NCBI RefSeq assembly: GCF_040500525.1
Contig: NZ_CP159404.1
Span: 525,001-589,000 of the forward strand
Source: Azospirillum formosense
GTDB lineage: Bacteria > Pseudomonadota > Alphaproteobacteria > Azospirillales > Azospirillaceae
Direction: 5' to 3'
DNA: 64,000 bases
Part shown: in pieces, positions 1 through 9,322 of the stretch
How the letters are laid out: every line of letters starts with the position of its first letter
How positions within the stretch are numbered: the first letter of the stretch is position 1
The notes under the pieces: generated by a model
Told to the model about the DNA's origin: nothing
What the model saw: only the letters and a program-made list of their open reading frames with translations
Databases searched by the model: none
Made by a program: the position numbers and the translations under genes

Positions 1-456
1 GCGGAGATCGTCGGCACCGGCGACCGGACGATCTCCCAGCTGATCGAGGCGCAGAGCCGCCGCCGCGCCGCCGCCACCGGCGGGGAAAGCCGCATCCCGA
101 TGGACGAGGAGACGGAACGTTGCGTGCGGGACGCCGGTTTTTCCATGGACTCGGTCCTTCCGGAGGGGCAGGCGCTGGCCGTGCGCAAGACGGCCAACCT
201 GCACACCGGCGGCACGCTGCACGACATCACCGACCGTCTGCACCACCGCGTGGTGGAGGCGGCGGTGGAGGCGGCGCGCGCGCTCGACATTCCGGTGGTC
301 GGCCTGGATCTGCTGATCCCCGACCTGCTGGGGTCCGACTACGCGATCATCGAGGCGAACGAGCGGCCCGGCCTTGCCAACCACGAACCGCAGCCGACCG
401 CCGAACGCTTCCTCGATCTTCTCTTCCCCTACTCCGCGGTCGATCCGCGGGCGTGA
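1..456 (+). CDS. ngg: N-acetylglutaminylglutamine synthetase, C-terminal part (5' truncated by window edge)
   Basis: The frame is open from base 1 to the TGA at 454-456, giving about 151 C-terminal residues with no start in the window. The text reads like the end of an ATP-grasp ligase of the cyanophycin-synthetase type: a late glycine-rich stretch, then a segment ending in an IIEANERPGL-like metal/ATP-binding motif. The name comes from context. The next gene is the M42 peptidase that accompanies the NAGGN osmoprotectant pathway, in which this ligase joins N-acetylglutamine to glutamine. The ATP-grasp C-terminus is seen directly; the exact substrate is inferred from the neighbour. Confidence 0.75.
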   Translation, partial: AEIVGTGDRTISQLIEAQSRRRAAATGGESRIPMDEETERCVRDAGFSMDSVLPEGQALAVRKTANLHTGGTLHDITDRLHHRVVEAAVEAARALDIPVVGLDLLIPDLLGSDYAIIEANERPGLANHEPQPTAERFLDLLFPYSAVDPRA

Positions 457-472
457 CCGTTCAGGAGGTGGT

Positions 473-1633
473 ATGGAGCAGGCAGCCTTGACGCGGACCG
501 GAATCGTTCGGCCCGTCATCGACATGGACTATCTGACGGGCTTTCTCCGCCGCCTGCTGGAGATCCCGAGCCCGACCGGATACACCGACCAGATCGTCCA
601 TTTCTGCGGCGACGAGCTGCACCGGTTGGGCATCCCCTTCGAACTGACCCGGCGCGGCGCCATCCGCGCCGATCTGGCGGGGCGCCAGTACAGCCCCGAC
701 CGCGCCGTGGTCGCCCACCTCGACACGCTGGGCGCCCAGGTCAAGATGCTGAAGCCGAACGGCCGGCTGGAGGTCGTGCCCATCGGCACCTGGTCGGCGC
801 GCTTCGCCGAGGGGGCGCGCTGCACCGTCTACACCGACAAGGGCAGCTACCGCGGCACCATCCTGCCGCTGAAGGCGTCCGGCCACACCTTCAACGAGGA
901 GATCGACACCCAGCCGGTGGCCTGGACCAACCTGGAGATCCGGGTGGACGCCCGCTGCGAGAACCTGGAGGCGTTGCAGACCCTCGGCTTCAACGTCGGC
1001 GACTTCGTGGCGATCGACCCGCAGGCGGAGTTCGACGCCAGCGGCTTCATCAACTCCCGCCATCTCGACGACAAGGCCGGGGTGGCGGTGATCTTCGCCG
1101 CCGCCAAGGCGGTGCTGGACGCCAAGCTGCCGCTGCCGGTGGACTGCCACCTGCTGCTGACCATCTCGGAGGAGGTCGGCTCCGGTGCCTCGTCGGTCCT
1201 GCACAAGGACGTGGCGGAGATGGTGACCATCGACAACGGCACCACCGCCATGGGCCAGAACAGCCGCGAGTTCGGCGTGACCGTCGCCATGGCCGACAGC
1301 ACCGGCCCCTTCGACTATCACCTGACGCACAAGCTGCTGTCGCTGTGCCAGCAGCACGAGATCGAGCACCAGCGCGACGTCTTCCGCTATTACCGCTGCG
1401 ACAGCGCCGCCGCCATCGAGGCCGGAAATGACATCCGCACGGCGCTGGTCTGCTTCGGCATCGACAGCTCCCACGGCTACGAGCGCATCCACGCGGACTC
1501 GCTGCGCTCGCTGGCCGAGCTGATCGCCCTCTACATGCAGAGCGACGTGGCGATCCCGCGCGACCGCGTCGGCATGGGCCCGATGGGCGCCTTCCCCTGG
1601 CAGCCCACCGCCCCGGCAAAGGTCGAGGAGTAA
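473..1633 (+). CDS. Osmoprotectant NAGGN system M42-family peptidase
   Basis: A 386-aa zinc aminopeptidase-like protein of the M42 (glutamyl aminopeptidase/FrvX) family. The M42 metal-site pattern is visible in order: AHLDTLG, RHLDDKAG, SEEVGSG, TIDNG and a late SSHGYE. ATG 473 is chosen because AGGAGG lies at 463-468, 16 bases after the synthetase stop; the frame is open further upstream but lacks a comparable site. It should be cytoplasmic. In NAGGN loci this subfamily sits with the amide synthetase and an asparagine-synthase-like protein; its step is not well defined and may be trimming or turnover of the N-acetylated dipeptide. Family assignment is firm; the osmoprotection role rests on the neighbour. 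Confidence 0.85.
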   Translation: MEQAALTRTGIVRPVIDMDYLTGFLRRLLEIPSPTGYTDQIVHFCGDELHRLGIPFELTRRGAIRADLAGRQYSPDRAVVAHLDTLGAQVKMLKPNGRLEVVPIGTWSARFAEGARCTVYTDKGSYRGTILPLKASGHTFNEEIDTQPVAWTNLEIRVDARCENLEALQTLGFNVGDFVAIDPQAEFDASGFINSRHLDDKAGVAVIFAAAKAVLDAKLPLPVDCHLLLTISEEVGSGASSVLHKDVAEMVTIDNGTTAMGQNSREFGVTVAMADSTGPFDYHLTHKLLSLCQQHEIEHQRDVFRYYRCDSAAAIEAGNDIRTALVCFGIDSSHGYERIHADSLRSLAELIALYMQSDVAIPRDRVGMGPMGAFPWQPTAPAKVEE

Positions 1634-1640
1634 GGCTGCC

Positions 1641-2906
1641 TCAATCCCCCGCCGCCAACTCCGGCCGCGGCGGACCCAGCGGGTCGAGCGGGGTGACGGT
1701 CGGCGTCGTCTGGGGCAGCGGGCGGAAGCTCGCCTGCGCCTCGGCCGGCGGCGGCGGGCGCATGCGCGTGCGCCACAGGCCGTAGAGCGTCGCCGAGCCC
1801 GCCCCCGCCGCGATGAAGCCGAACAGCGCCTCCGGCCCGGCGAAGCCCATGGCGGCCGAGGCCAGCGGCGGCCCGATGATCGCCCCCACCGAGTTGGCGA
1901 GGATCAGCCCGCCGCTGACCGACACCACGTTGTCCGGCCCGGCGTGGTCGTTGGTGTGGGCGGCGCAGACCGGGTAGAGCGTGAAGGCCAGCCCACCGAA
2001 GAACGGCGCCACCAGAAGCAGCGTCTCCTGCCGCCCGCTGCCGTCCGCCAGGATCATGCCGACGCTGACCAGCGCCAGCGCCGCCGACAGGCCGATGATG
2101 ACGGCGCGACGGTCGAAGCGGTCGGACAGCCGCCCCAGCGGCCACTGCAGCGCCACCCCGCCCAGGATCAGGGTGCTCATGAACAGCGCCGTTCCCGACA
2201 CTCCGAAGCCGGAGGCCGCGCCGAACACCGGGGCGAGGCCGTAGATCGAGCCGGTGACCGTCCCGCTGATGAAGACGCCGACGACGCCCAGCGGCGACGC
2301 CTCGTACAGCCGCCGCAGGCCGTAGGATTCCACGTTGGGCAGGGTCGGCGGCGTGGTCCGGGTCAGCGCCACCGGCACCAGGGCAAGCGTCAGCAGGATG
2401 GCGATCAGCATGAAGATGCGCACGCCCGTCTCGTCGTCCAGCTGCAGCAACTGCTGGCCCACCGCCGAGGCGGCGTAGAGCGTGACCATGTAGAGCGACA
2501 GGATCTGCCCGCGCGTCTCGTTGTTGGCCGTGCCGTTCAGCCAGCTTTCGATGCAGATGTAGAGGCCGGCCATGCAGAAGCCCTCGGCCAGCCGCAGAAC
2601 GGTCCACACGGAAACCGCGTCGAACAGCGCATGCGACAGCGCTGCCGCCGACAGGACCGAGGCGAAGGCGGCGAAGGCGCGGATGTGGCCGACCCGCGTG
2701 ATGACCCGGTGGGCGAACAGCGAGCCGCCGGTCAGACCCGTGTAGAAGGCCGCAGTGATCAGGCCCACCGCGACCGCTCCGGACTCCGTGCCGGCCAGCC
2801 GCAGGCCGATGAGCGTGCTGAGCGCGCCGTTGCCCAGCATCAGGAAAGCGACCCCGAGCAGGAGCGAAAGTACCGACCGTGCAACCTGCGGCATGTGTCC
2901 GACCAC
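1641..2906 (-). CDS. MFS transporter (YcaD-like)
   Basis: A 421-aa polytopic membrane protein with about 12 hydrophobic segments. It has the MFS cytoplasmic loop motif between the halves (GRLSDRFDRR) and an early conserved GNGALSTLIGLR stretch typical of the YcaD/drug-efflux-like branch. Substrate is unknown. The likely start is GTG 2906, preceded by AAGGA; an internal ATG at 2894 is the alternative. The C-terminus carries a proline-rich cytoplasmic tail. It converges with the M42 peptidase (7-base gap) and has its own upstream region shared with the end of cstA. Confidence 0.8.
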   Translation of the reverse strand: MVGHMPQVARSVLSLLLGVAFLMLGNGALSTLIGLRLAGTESGAVAVGLITAAFYTGLTGGSLFAHRVITRVGHIRAFAAFASVLSAAALSHALFDAVSVWTVLRLAEGFCMAGLYICIESWLNGTANNETRGQILSLYMVTLYAASAVGQQLLQLDDETGVRIFMLIAILLTLALVPVALTRTTPPTLPNVESYGLRRLYEASPLGVVGVFISGTVTGSIYGLAPVFGAASGFGVSGTALFMSTLILGGVALQWPLGRLSDRFDRRAVIIGLSAALALVSVGMILADGSGRQETLLLVAPFFGGLAFTLYPVCAAHTNDHAGPDNVVSVSGGLILANSVGAIIGPPLASAAMGFAGPEALFGFIAAGAGSATLYGLWRTRMRPPPPAEAQASFRPLPQTTPTVTPLDPLGPPRPELAAGD

Positions 2907-3041
2907 CCGTTCCTTTCACGACAAACCGGCGCCGCAGCCGGGAGGCCACGGCGCCGGCCCTTGGATGGCACCCGCCGGACGGCGAATCAACCCTTGTAAT
3001 TCGCGGAATCGGTGGCGTCCCAGCCATTCCACAGAAACGCA

Positions 3042-3077
3042 GAAGAGGTACCGCTGGGGGAGCAGCGATACCTCTTC
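3042..3077. terminator. Long stem-loop downstream of cstA
   Basis: Two 15-base arms (GAAGAGGTACCGCTG at 3042-3056 and its near-complement at 3063-3077, one mismatch) enclose a 6-base loop. It lies 46 bases past the cstA stop on the leftward strand. No clear U-tract follows, so it may be a Rho-independent-like terminator, a 3'-end stabiliser, or an unrelated inverted repeat. Confidence 0.5.
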
Positions 3078-3122
3078 CGGTTGAGCGCTTGGTCGTCTTG
3101 GGGCGGCTTGCCCGGTGTCCGG

Positions 3123-4934
3123 CTATTCCGCCGGAGTGGCGATCAGCGTCTCAGGCAGGGTGTCCTTGCGGATGCGCAGGAGTTCCTTCCACTTCTTGAG
3201 GGCGGCGATCAGGATCACGAAGCCCAGCGACAGCATGATGATCGAGATGCCGGCGTTGAAGACGTTGTAGCCCTTGGCCAGCGGGTTCAGATAGACGTTG
3301 GTGATCATCCAGTAGCCGGCGTAGTTCACCGTCACGAACAGGTAGGCCAGCGGGACGAGACAAGTCAGCATGTAGACCCGTTTCTGGCCGAGGCGCAGGA
3401 TGATCGTGGCGCCGATGATCAGGCCGACCGAAGCCATGAGCTGGTTCGACACCCCGAACAGCGCCCACACCGAGTTGATGTCGCCCGACGTCAGCAGGTA
3501 GCCCCAGGCCACGCAGGCCAGCACGCTCGCGGCGATCGAACCGGGGACCCAGTCGAGACGCTTCAGCGGGGCATAGAGGTCGCCACCCAGGTCTTGGATC
3601 AGGTAGCGGGCCACGCGGGTGCCGCTGTCAACGGCGGTCAGGATGAACACCGCCTCGAACATCACGACGAACTGGAAGAAGTAGGAGGCCAGCGTGCCGA
3701 ACCACGGGATGCGGGTGAAGATTTCCGTCATGCCGACGGCGAGCGTCACAGCACCACCGGTGCGGCCGTAGAGGTCGAGACCGATTTCCTGGCTGAGCCG
3801 CGGCAGATCGACGACCTGCATGTTCAGGGCCTGGAAGGCGGCGGGCGAGGAGTTGATGGCGAAATAGTCGGCCGGGTGCAGGGAGGTGGCGGCGATCAGC
3901 GCCATGACGCCGACCACGCATTCCGCCAGCATGCCGCCGAAGGCCACGGTGCGGATGTCGCTCCATTTGTCGATCAGCTTCGGCGTGGTGCCCGAGCCGA
4001 TGAAGGCGTGGAAGCCGGAGATGGCGCCGCAGGCGATGGTGATCGAGATGAACGGCCACACCGGGCCGGCCAGCACCGGGCCGCCGCCATGGATGAAGTC
4101 GGTGAGCGCGGGGAAGCGGATTTCCGGGTTGATGAAGACGACGCCGACGACGAGCGCGCCGAACACGCCGATCTTCATGAAGCTCGACAGATAGCCGCGC
4201 GGGGTCAGCAGCATCCACACCGGCAGCGCCGTGGCGAAGAAGGCATAGATCGGCAGGATCAGCGCGACCGTCTCGGCGTGCAACGTCAGCCAGCTGCCCA
4301 GCACCGTGCCCTGGATGTAGGGGCCGGCGAAGACGGAGGCGGCGATGGCGGCGATGCCGACCTGGGTCGCGCCCTTGGACGAGCCGGTGATCTTCTCGTA
4401 GAGGCCGAGCGCCACGGCGATCGGGATCGTCATGAAGACCGCGAAGGCGCCCCAGGCGTTGCGCTCCAGCGCATGGACGACGACCATCGACAGGCCGGCC
4501 ATGGTGATGGTGATGATGAACAGCATCGCCAGACCGGTGCACCAGCCGGCGACCGGGCCGAGTTCGGCCTTCGCGACCTCCGACAGGGACTGGCCCTTGT
4601 GCTTCATGGAGGCGAACAGCACGACCGTGTCGTGCACCGCGCCGCCGATGACGCAGCCGATCAGCAGCCACAGGAAGCTCGGCAGATAGCCGAACTGCGC
4701 GGCCAGCACGGGGCCGACCAGCGGGCCGGCGGCGGCGATCGCCGCGAAATGCTGGCCGGCGTTCACCCACTTCTTGGTGGGAACATAGTTTCGCCCGTCG
4801 GCCAGGATGTGGGACGGTGTCACCTCGGAATCATCGGCACGGAGCACCTTGCGCACAAAGAACACGCCGTAGAAGCGGTAGCAGAGGGCGAGGATGCAGA
4901 GTGTCGCGATCACAAATGTCAGGGCGTGATCCAT
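3123..4934 (-). CDS. cstA: CstA-family carbon starvation / pyruvate transporter
   Basis: A 603-aa inner-membrane protein with about 16 hydrophobic segments, full length for the CstA/BtsT family. The N-terminal CstA signature is present (YVPTKKWVNAGQHFAAIAAAG), followed by the GPVLAAQFGYLP stretch. Members in E. coli import peptides and pyruvate (CstA) or pyruvate (BtsT). The start at 4934 has AGGAGAG just upstream. The adjacent LytTR regulator and LytS-like kinase on the same strand, 228 bases away, match the E. coli arrangement in which BtsSR controls btsT, so pyruvate is the best substrate guess. The intergenic gap, with a structured repeat, suggests separate transcription from the regulators. 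Confidence 0.92.
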   Translation of the reverse strand: MDHALTFVIATLCILALCYRFYGVFFVRKVLRADDSEVTPSHILADGRNYVPTKKWVNAGQHFAAIAAAGPLVGPVLAAQFGYLPSFLWLLIGCVIGGAVHDTVVLFASMKHKGQSLSEVAKAELGPVAGWCTGLAMLFIITITMAGLSMVVVHALERNAWGAFAVFMTIPIAVALGLYEKITGSSKGATQVGIAAIAASVFAGPYIQGTVLGSWLTLHAETVALILPIYAFFATALPVWMLLTPRGYLSSFMKIGVFGALVVGVVFINPEIRFPALTDFIHGGGPVLAGPVWPFISITIACGAISGFHAFIGSGTTPKLIDKWSDIRTVAFGGMLAECVVGVMALIAATSLHPADYFAINSSPAAFQALNMQVVDLPRLSQEIGLDLYGRTGGAVTLAVGMTEIFTRIPWFGTLASYFFQFVVMFEAVFILTAVDSGTRVARYLIQDLGGDLYAPLKRLDWVPGSIAASVLACVAWGYLLTSGDINSVWALFGVSNQLMASVGLIIGATIILRLGQKRVYMLTCLVPLAYLFVTVNYAGYWMITNVYLNPLAKGYNVFNAGISIIMLSLGFVILIAALKKWKELLRIRKDTLPETLIATPAE

Positions 4935-5066
4935 GACAGCTCTCCTTGGAAGGAACTGCCGTCACGGTAGGCCGGGTTTCACCCTTCGTGTGGTGCTCTC
5001 CCCGGAGCGGCGTCCTGGCGTGGCGAGCGGTCGGAATGCGGGGGCGAGCGGCGGGAGGCTTCCTAA

Positions 5067-5149
5067 CCCTCTCCCCGCTTTCGGCGGACCAAAGGTCCGC
5101 CTGTCGCGTCAGCGCAAACGAAGTTTGCGCGTGAGCGGAGGAGAGAGGG
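5067..5149. repeat. Nested inverted repeat (three-way-junction element)
   Basis: Between cstA and the response regulator, an outer stem (CCCTCTCCCCGCT at 5067-5079 with the complementary purine-rich block 5134-5149) encloses two perfect 8-bp hairpins with 3-base loops: GGCGGACC/GGTCCGCC (5083-5101) and GCGCAAAC/GTTTGCGC (5112-5130). The layout resembles dispersed intergenic palindromic elements of alphaproteobacteria. Confidence 0.6.
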
Positions 5150-5161
5150 GACTTTTATGAT

Positions 5162-5881
5162 TCACCCGATGCCCAGCCGCTCCTTCAGCGGGCCGAGGAA
5201 GCGGCGGCTGACCGGGATGCTCTGGCCGCCGAGCGTCTGGATTTCCGCCAGACCGTTGTCGATCAGGCGGATTTCCCGGATGCGGTCGGGGTTGACCAGA
5301 TATTGCCGGTGGCAGCGCACCAACGGCGTGCGCTCCTGCAGGGTCAGCAGGGTCAGCTCGGTGAATCGCTCCTCCCCGTCGGCGCCGACGACGAAGACGC
5401 CGCTCGCCTTGGAGGCCACGCATTCCACCTCGTCGAGCTTCAGCAGGGAGATGCGGTTGTGGCCGGTGCAGGGGATCAGCCGCAGCGGGGCGGCGTCCTT
5501 CAGCACGGCGAGGTCCTGCGGCGCCCGCTCGCGGCGCAGCCGTTGCAGCGTCTTGGCCAGCCGGGACGGGTCCGCCGGCTTCAGCAGATAATCGAAGGCG
5601 TGCTCCTCGAAGGCCTGGACGGCGTATTCGTCGTGGGCGGTCAGGAAGACGATGCGGGGCATCCGCTCCGGGTCGAGCATGCTCAGCATCTCCAGCCCGC
5701 TGACCCGCGGCATCTGGATGTCGAGGAAGACCACGTCGGGCGGCTGGCGGTTGATGGCGCCGATGGCCTCGATGGCGTTGGCGCATTCCCCGGCGACCTG
5801 GAGGTCGGGGAACTCCTCCAGAAGGCGCCGCAATTCCTCGCGGGCCAGCGGCTCGTCGTCCACGATCAGCACGGTCATCAT
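5162..5881 (-). CDS. btsR: LytTR-family response regulator (BtsR-like)
   Basis: A 239-aa response regulator. The N-terminal REC domain (about 1-120) has VLIVDDEP acidic residues, the phospho-acceptor Asp in VVFLDIQMP and the conserved Lys in LLKPAD. A C-terminal LytTR DNA-binding domain (about 135-239) contains [13 protein letters not shown] and ends [12 protein letters not shown]. Its ATG overlaps the kinase stop by four bases (ATGA, 5878-5881), so the pair is translationally coupled. LytTR proteins bind direct repeats and control few promoters. The obvious target is the neighbouring cstA, as BtsR controls btsT in E. coli. Confidence 0.88.
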   Translation of the reverse strand: MMTVLIVDDEPLAREELRRLLEEFPDLQVAGECANAIEAIGAINRQPPDVVFLDIQMPRVSGLEMLSMLDPERMPRIVFLTAHDEYAVQAFEEHAFDYLLKPADPSRLAKTLQRLRRERAPQDLAVLKDAAPLRLIPCTGHNRISLLKLDEVECVASKASGVFVVGADGEERFTELTLLTLQERTPLVRCHRQYLVNPDRIREIRLIDNGLAEIQTLGGQSIPVSRRFLGPLKERLGIG

Positions 5882-7587
5882 GGCGCGGTCTCCGCGACGG
5901 CAGGAATGTCCAGGGGAAGGCGCAGGGTGATGCGGGTGAAGACGTCGGCCTCGCAGGCGACGTCCACCCCGTAGCCGTCGCCGAAGCGGTTGCGGACTCG
6001 GCGGTCCACGATGGACATGCCCAGCCCGTCGCCGCCCGGCTTTTCCTCGTAGAGACCGGCGTTGTCCTCCACCGCCAGCAGCAGGTCGCCGCCCTCCCGC
6101 CGCGCCGCGATGCGGACATGGCCGGGGCCGAGGAGCTGCGAGGTGCCGTGCTTGATGGCGTTCTCCACCAGCGGCTGGAGCAGGAAAGCCGGCAGCCGGG
6201 CGTGGCGCAGCTCGTCGGGCACGTCAATCTCCACCGACAGGCGCCCGGTGAAGCGCGCCAGCTCGATCTGGAGATAGGCGCTGACATGCTCCACCTCGTC
6301 GGCCACCGTGGCCTCCTGGCTGGGCCGCTTCAGGTTCTTGCGGAAGAAGACCGACAGGCTCTGCACGAGCTGGCGCGCCCGCTCCGGGTCGTTGCGGATG
6401 ACCGCGGAGATGGTGTTCAGCGCGTTGAACAGGAAATGCGGATTCACTTGCGCGTGCAGCAGCTTGATCTCCGACTGGGCGAGCAGCGCCTTCTGCCGCT
6501 CGTAGCGCCCGGCGAGGATCTGGCTGGACAGCAGCCGGGCGATGCCCTCCCCCAGCGTGCGGTTGATGGTGGAGAACAGCTTGGTTTTCGGCTCGTACAG
6601 CTTCACGGTGCCGATCACCCGGTCGTCCTCCCCGACCAGCGGGATCACCAGCGAGGCGCCCAGCCGGCAGTTCGGGTGGATCGAGCATTTGTAGGAGACC
6701 AGATTGCCGTCGGCGTAGAGCACTTGGTTGTTGGCGATGGCCTGGTAGGTCTGGGGCGAGGTGATCGGGGTGCCCGGCAGATGGTGATCGTCGCCGACGC
6801 CGATGAAGGCAAGCAGCTTTTCGCGGTCGGTGATGGCGACGGCGCCGACCCCCGTCTCCTCGTAGATGATGCGGGCGACCCGCATGCTGTTCTCTTCGTT
6901 GAAGCCCTGGCGCAGCACGCCGTCGGCCCGCGCGGCGATCTTCAGCGCCTTGGCGGAAAAGGCGCTCGACTGCTTGTCGATCAGGGCGCGGCGGTCCATC
7001 AGGATGCGCATGAACAGCCCCGCCCCCAGCGTGTTGGCGACGATCATCGGCAGCGCCACCACCTCGACCAGATGGACCGCCGCCGGAAAGGGCTTGGCCA
7101 CCAGAAGGATGATCAGCATCTGCGCGACCTCCGCCACCAGCGTGACGGCGCCGACGCGCAGCGGGTCGAACAGCGGCTCGATGCGGCCCCGGTTGACGAA
7201 GTGGCGGTGCACCAGACCGCCGATCAGCCCCTCCGTCACCGTGGAGATGGCGCAGGCCACCGCCGACATGCCGCCCAGCGAGTAGCGGTGCAGCCCGCCG
7301 GTGAAGCCGACCGCCAGCCCCACCGACGGCCCGCCCAGGATGCCGCTCAGCACGGCCCCGATGGCGCGGGTGTTGGCGATGGAATCGTCGATTTGCAACC
7401 CGAAATAGGTCCCCATGACGCAGAACATGGAGAAGATGACGTAGCAGGCCAGCTTGTGCGGCCAGCGCACGGTGAGGTGCATCACCGGCAGGAACAGCGG
7501 CGTCCGGCTCAGCATGTACGCGATGACCAGATACACGCACATCTGCTGGAGCAGCAGGAAGACGAGGCTGAGATGCTCGACGGTCAT
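5878..7587 (-). CDS. btsS: LytS/BtsS-like sensor histidine kinase (5TMR-LYT, GAF, His_kinase)
   Basis: A 569-aa membrane kinase. Residues about 1-200 form a 5TM-LYT receptor with [12 protein letters not shown] and [10 protein letters not shown] loops. Residues about 220-370 look like a GAF domain, followed by the LytS-type phosphorylation motif [16 protein letters not shown] and an HATPase domain ([15 protein letters not shown]). ATG 7587 (start MTVEHL) is preferred because the upstream in-frame extension is low-complexity and not membrane-like. Length and layout match E. coli BtsS. R74, R101, C112 and S115 fall in register with BtsS residues I recall as pyruvate-binding (R72, R99, C110, S113), supporting pyruvate sensing. 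Confidence 0.88.
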   Translation of the reverse strand: MTVEHLSLVFLLLQQMCVYLVIAYMLSRTPLFLPVMHLTVRWPHKLACYVIFSMFCVMGTYFGLQIDDSIANTRAIGAVLSGILGGPSVGLAVGFTGGLHRYSLGGMSAVACAISTVTEGLIGGLVHRHFVNRGRIEPLFDPLRVGAVTLVAEVAQMLIILLVAKPFPAAVHLVEVVALPMIVANTLGAGLFMRILMDRRALIDKQSSAFSAKALKIAARADGVLRQGFNEENSMRVARIIYEETGVGAVAITDREKLLAFIGVGDDHHLPGTPITSPQTYQAIANNQVLYADGNLVSYKCSIHPNCRLGASLVIPLVGEDDRVIGTVKLYEPKTKLFSTINRTLGEGIARLLSSQILAGRYERQKALLAQSEIKLLHAQVNPHFLFNALNTISAVIRNDPERARQLVQSLSVFFRKNLKRPSQEATVADEVEHVSAYLQIELARFTGRLSVEIDVPDELRHARLPAFLLQPLVENAIKHGTSQLLGPGHVRIAARREGGDLLLAVEDNAGLYEEKPGGDGLGMSIVDRRVRNRFGDGYGVDVACEADVFTRITLRLPLDIPAVAETAP

Positions 7588-7709
7588 GGGAGCGGACGGC
7601 GGGTGGCGGGCGGCGGTATTGCCGGCCCGCAGGCTACCCCCGCCCGCCCTGCCGCGGTATGATTCCAATCAATGGATGCGGCCGGAGCCCCCGGGCCGCT
7701 GCGCTGGCC

Positions 7710-8120
7710 TCAGGCGGCCAGCGCGGGGGCCTGCTCCACCGTCGCCAGCGCCGTGCCGGCGTTGGCCGGCGGCAGGCGCAGGCGGCTCGCCAGCCCCTCC
7801 AGGGAATCGTGCAGGCGGCGGCAGGGGGTGCCGTCCTCCCCCGGCTCGTAGATGCCGACGAAGGGCGCACCCGGCTGGTTGGGGTCGAGATGCAGCTCGA
7901 CGATGTGGGTGCGCGACGTGCAGCCGCGAATCAGCGGATCGGCGGGAATCACCGTCCAGCCGCGCCGCAGGCAGCGTTCGGCCAGCCCTTCCAGATAAAG
8001 CGAGGCGGACGGAACGCGCTTCAGCGCCTTCAACTCGGCGATGAGCTGGCGGACGTTGTCCACCTGCTCCAGGAACAGGCCGGCGGCGTGATGCGTGTCG
8101 CGGATGACCAGTTTCAGCAT
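7710..8120 (-). CDS. Small protein of unknown function, family member 1 (paralogue at 34481)
   Basis: A 136-aa soluble protein I cannot name. ATG 8120 is chosen for the AGGAGG at 8130-8135. It starts MLKLVIRD, carries conserved H/AAGL, SAS, RCL, DPL, C.TH.VE and DG..CRR positions, and ends in an alanine-rich tail. All of these recur in the protein at 34481-34918, so this is a genuine family with two members here. No transmembrane segment, signal peptide or known catalytic motif is visible. The conserved Cys and His positions could bind metal, but that is speculation. It stands alone between the kinase gene and rlpA, all leftward. Confidence 0.75.
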   Translation of the reverse strand: MLKLVIRDTHHAAGLFLEQVDNVRQLIAELKALKRVPSASLYLEGLAERCLRRGWTVIPADPLIRGCTSRTHIVELHLDPNQPGAPFVGIYEPGEDGTPCRRLHDSLEGLASRLRLPPANAGTALATVEQAPALAA

Positions 8121-8257
8121 GGGGTGAAACCTCCTCTGTGCGCACGGCTCCGCCATCCGCGGGAACGCATCGGCGGCCTTCGCGGCGCGGCGCCCGTTGG
8201 GCGGAAGCCTGCGCGTTGTGCGTTTGGGTGGGACGCGTCGGACGGGACGCGGTTCCG

Positions 8258-8848
8258 TTACTCGGCGGCGCCCAGGTCCGTCCCGTTCACATCCGGTTCG
8301 GGCCGTTCGGCCACCGTCACAAGCGGTTCCGTCTCGCGCTTGCGGTCGGGGTAGAGAGCGGCGACCATCCGCTCCAGCCGGTGGCGCAGCGAGCGGTTCG
8401 GCTGGTCGGACGGCCGGGCTTCGACGCGGACGTTCACCACGCCGTCCTCGATCATGCCCAGTTCGCTGGCCGCCTTGCGGGACAGGTCGATCACCCGGCC
8501 CTTCACGTAGGGGCCGCGGTCGTTGATCACGACCTCGACGCTGCGCCCGTTGTCGGCGTTGGTCACCGTCACCCGGCTGCCCAGGGGAAGCCGGCGGGAC
8601 GCGGCGGTCAGCCGGTTCTGGCTGAAGCGCTCCCCCGACGCCGTGGTCCGGCCATGGAAGAAATCGGCGTAATAGGACGCCTTGCCCTTGTGGACATACA
8701 CCGGCTCGATGTCCGGAACGACCGGCGCCGATGTTTCCTCAAACGCGATGTCCTGCGGCACTGGCGGGACGGTGGCGATCTGTGCAGTGGACGAGCATGC
8801 CCCAACAGAAACAGCACAGACGGCGAGCGCAACACAGCCATACCGCAC
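8258..8848 (-). CDS. rlpA: RlpA-like septal ring lytic transglycosylase lipoprotein
   Basis: A 196-aa lipoprotein. GTG 8848 is preferred: GGGGGAG sits about 8 bases upstream, and the product then begins with a short basic n-region, a hydrophobic core and the lipobox VGAC (Cys18). A longer in-frame ATG at 8899 would bury this signal behind a charged extension. The double-psi beta-barrel follows, with [19 protein letters not shown], the catalytic-type VVINDRGPY and VIDLSRKAA, typical of RlpA, which cleaves denuded glycan strands at the septum. There is no SPOR domain at the C-terminus, so this is the short form. It stands alone, with an AT-rich region upstream. Confidence 0.87.
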   Translation of the reverse strand: MRYGCVALAVCAVSVGACSSTAQIATVPPVPQDIAFEETSAPVVPDIEPVYVHKGKASYYADFFHGRTTASGERFSQNRLTAASRRLPLGSRVTVTNADNGRSVEVVINDRGPYVKGRVIDLSRKAASELGMIEDGVVNVRVEARPSDQPNRSLRHRLERMVAALYPDRKRETEPLVTVAERPEPDVNGTDLGAAE

Positions 8849-9322
8849 TCTTTTTCTCCCCCTTTGTTGTTCTGCGGCAACGGTTGCGGAATCTCCCAAT
8901 CATGTCAATCCGCGAATCCACATCTATCCTGTGACAGGATTGCGCCTTAATATTCTTTAACGATTTTATTTGGCCATTTTCTTAAAACGTAAGCGGATGT
9001 CTGGAGATTTCATTTTGAAATATTGCATTCGATGCCATCCGCGAAATCCCTTCAGTCGCTCCCAACGCAGAATCCAGCATCACCGCCGCGTCGCGAGTGT
9101 GTGGAAGGAATTTCCCGGAACATCTCCAAGACGCTGAAAATCCGCTGAAAAATTCCCTCCCAACAATGTTGAAGGTGCCGCCTGATCGATTGAACGCCGT
9201 CAAACGCCTTGTCATAAGTATTGGACGATTGAAAGACGAACGCTGATCGTTTTCGCCAAACATCATCAAAATTCGGAACGAATTTATCGAAACATCGATC
9301 CACCCCGACGGAGCGCGCGGAG
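8849..9322. other. AT-rich intergenic region between rlpA and the metalloprotease
   Basis: About 470 bases of clearly lower GC than the flanks, holding the divergent control regions of rlpA (leftward) and the RTX protease (rightward). A perfect inverted repeat ATCCTG-TGA-CAGGAT lies at 8926-8940. Short open frames on both strands here have no ribosome site or family resemblance and are not called. Confidence 0.5.

Noticed and set aside
3012-4970. A 652-aa rightward frame opposite cstA
   Set aside because: Antisense shadow of a high-GC gene: low-complexity Gln/Asp/His-rich text with no domain. The cstA reading has family motifs.
8982-9303. Two overlapping leftward frames (about 83 and 95 aa) in the AT-rich gap
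   Set aside because: No ribosome site, no recognisable domain, and lower GC than coding DNA here.
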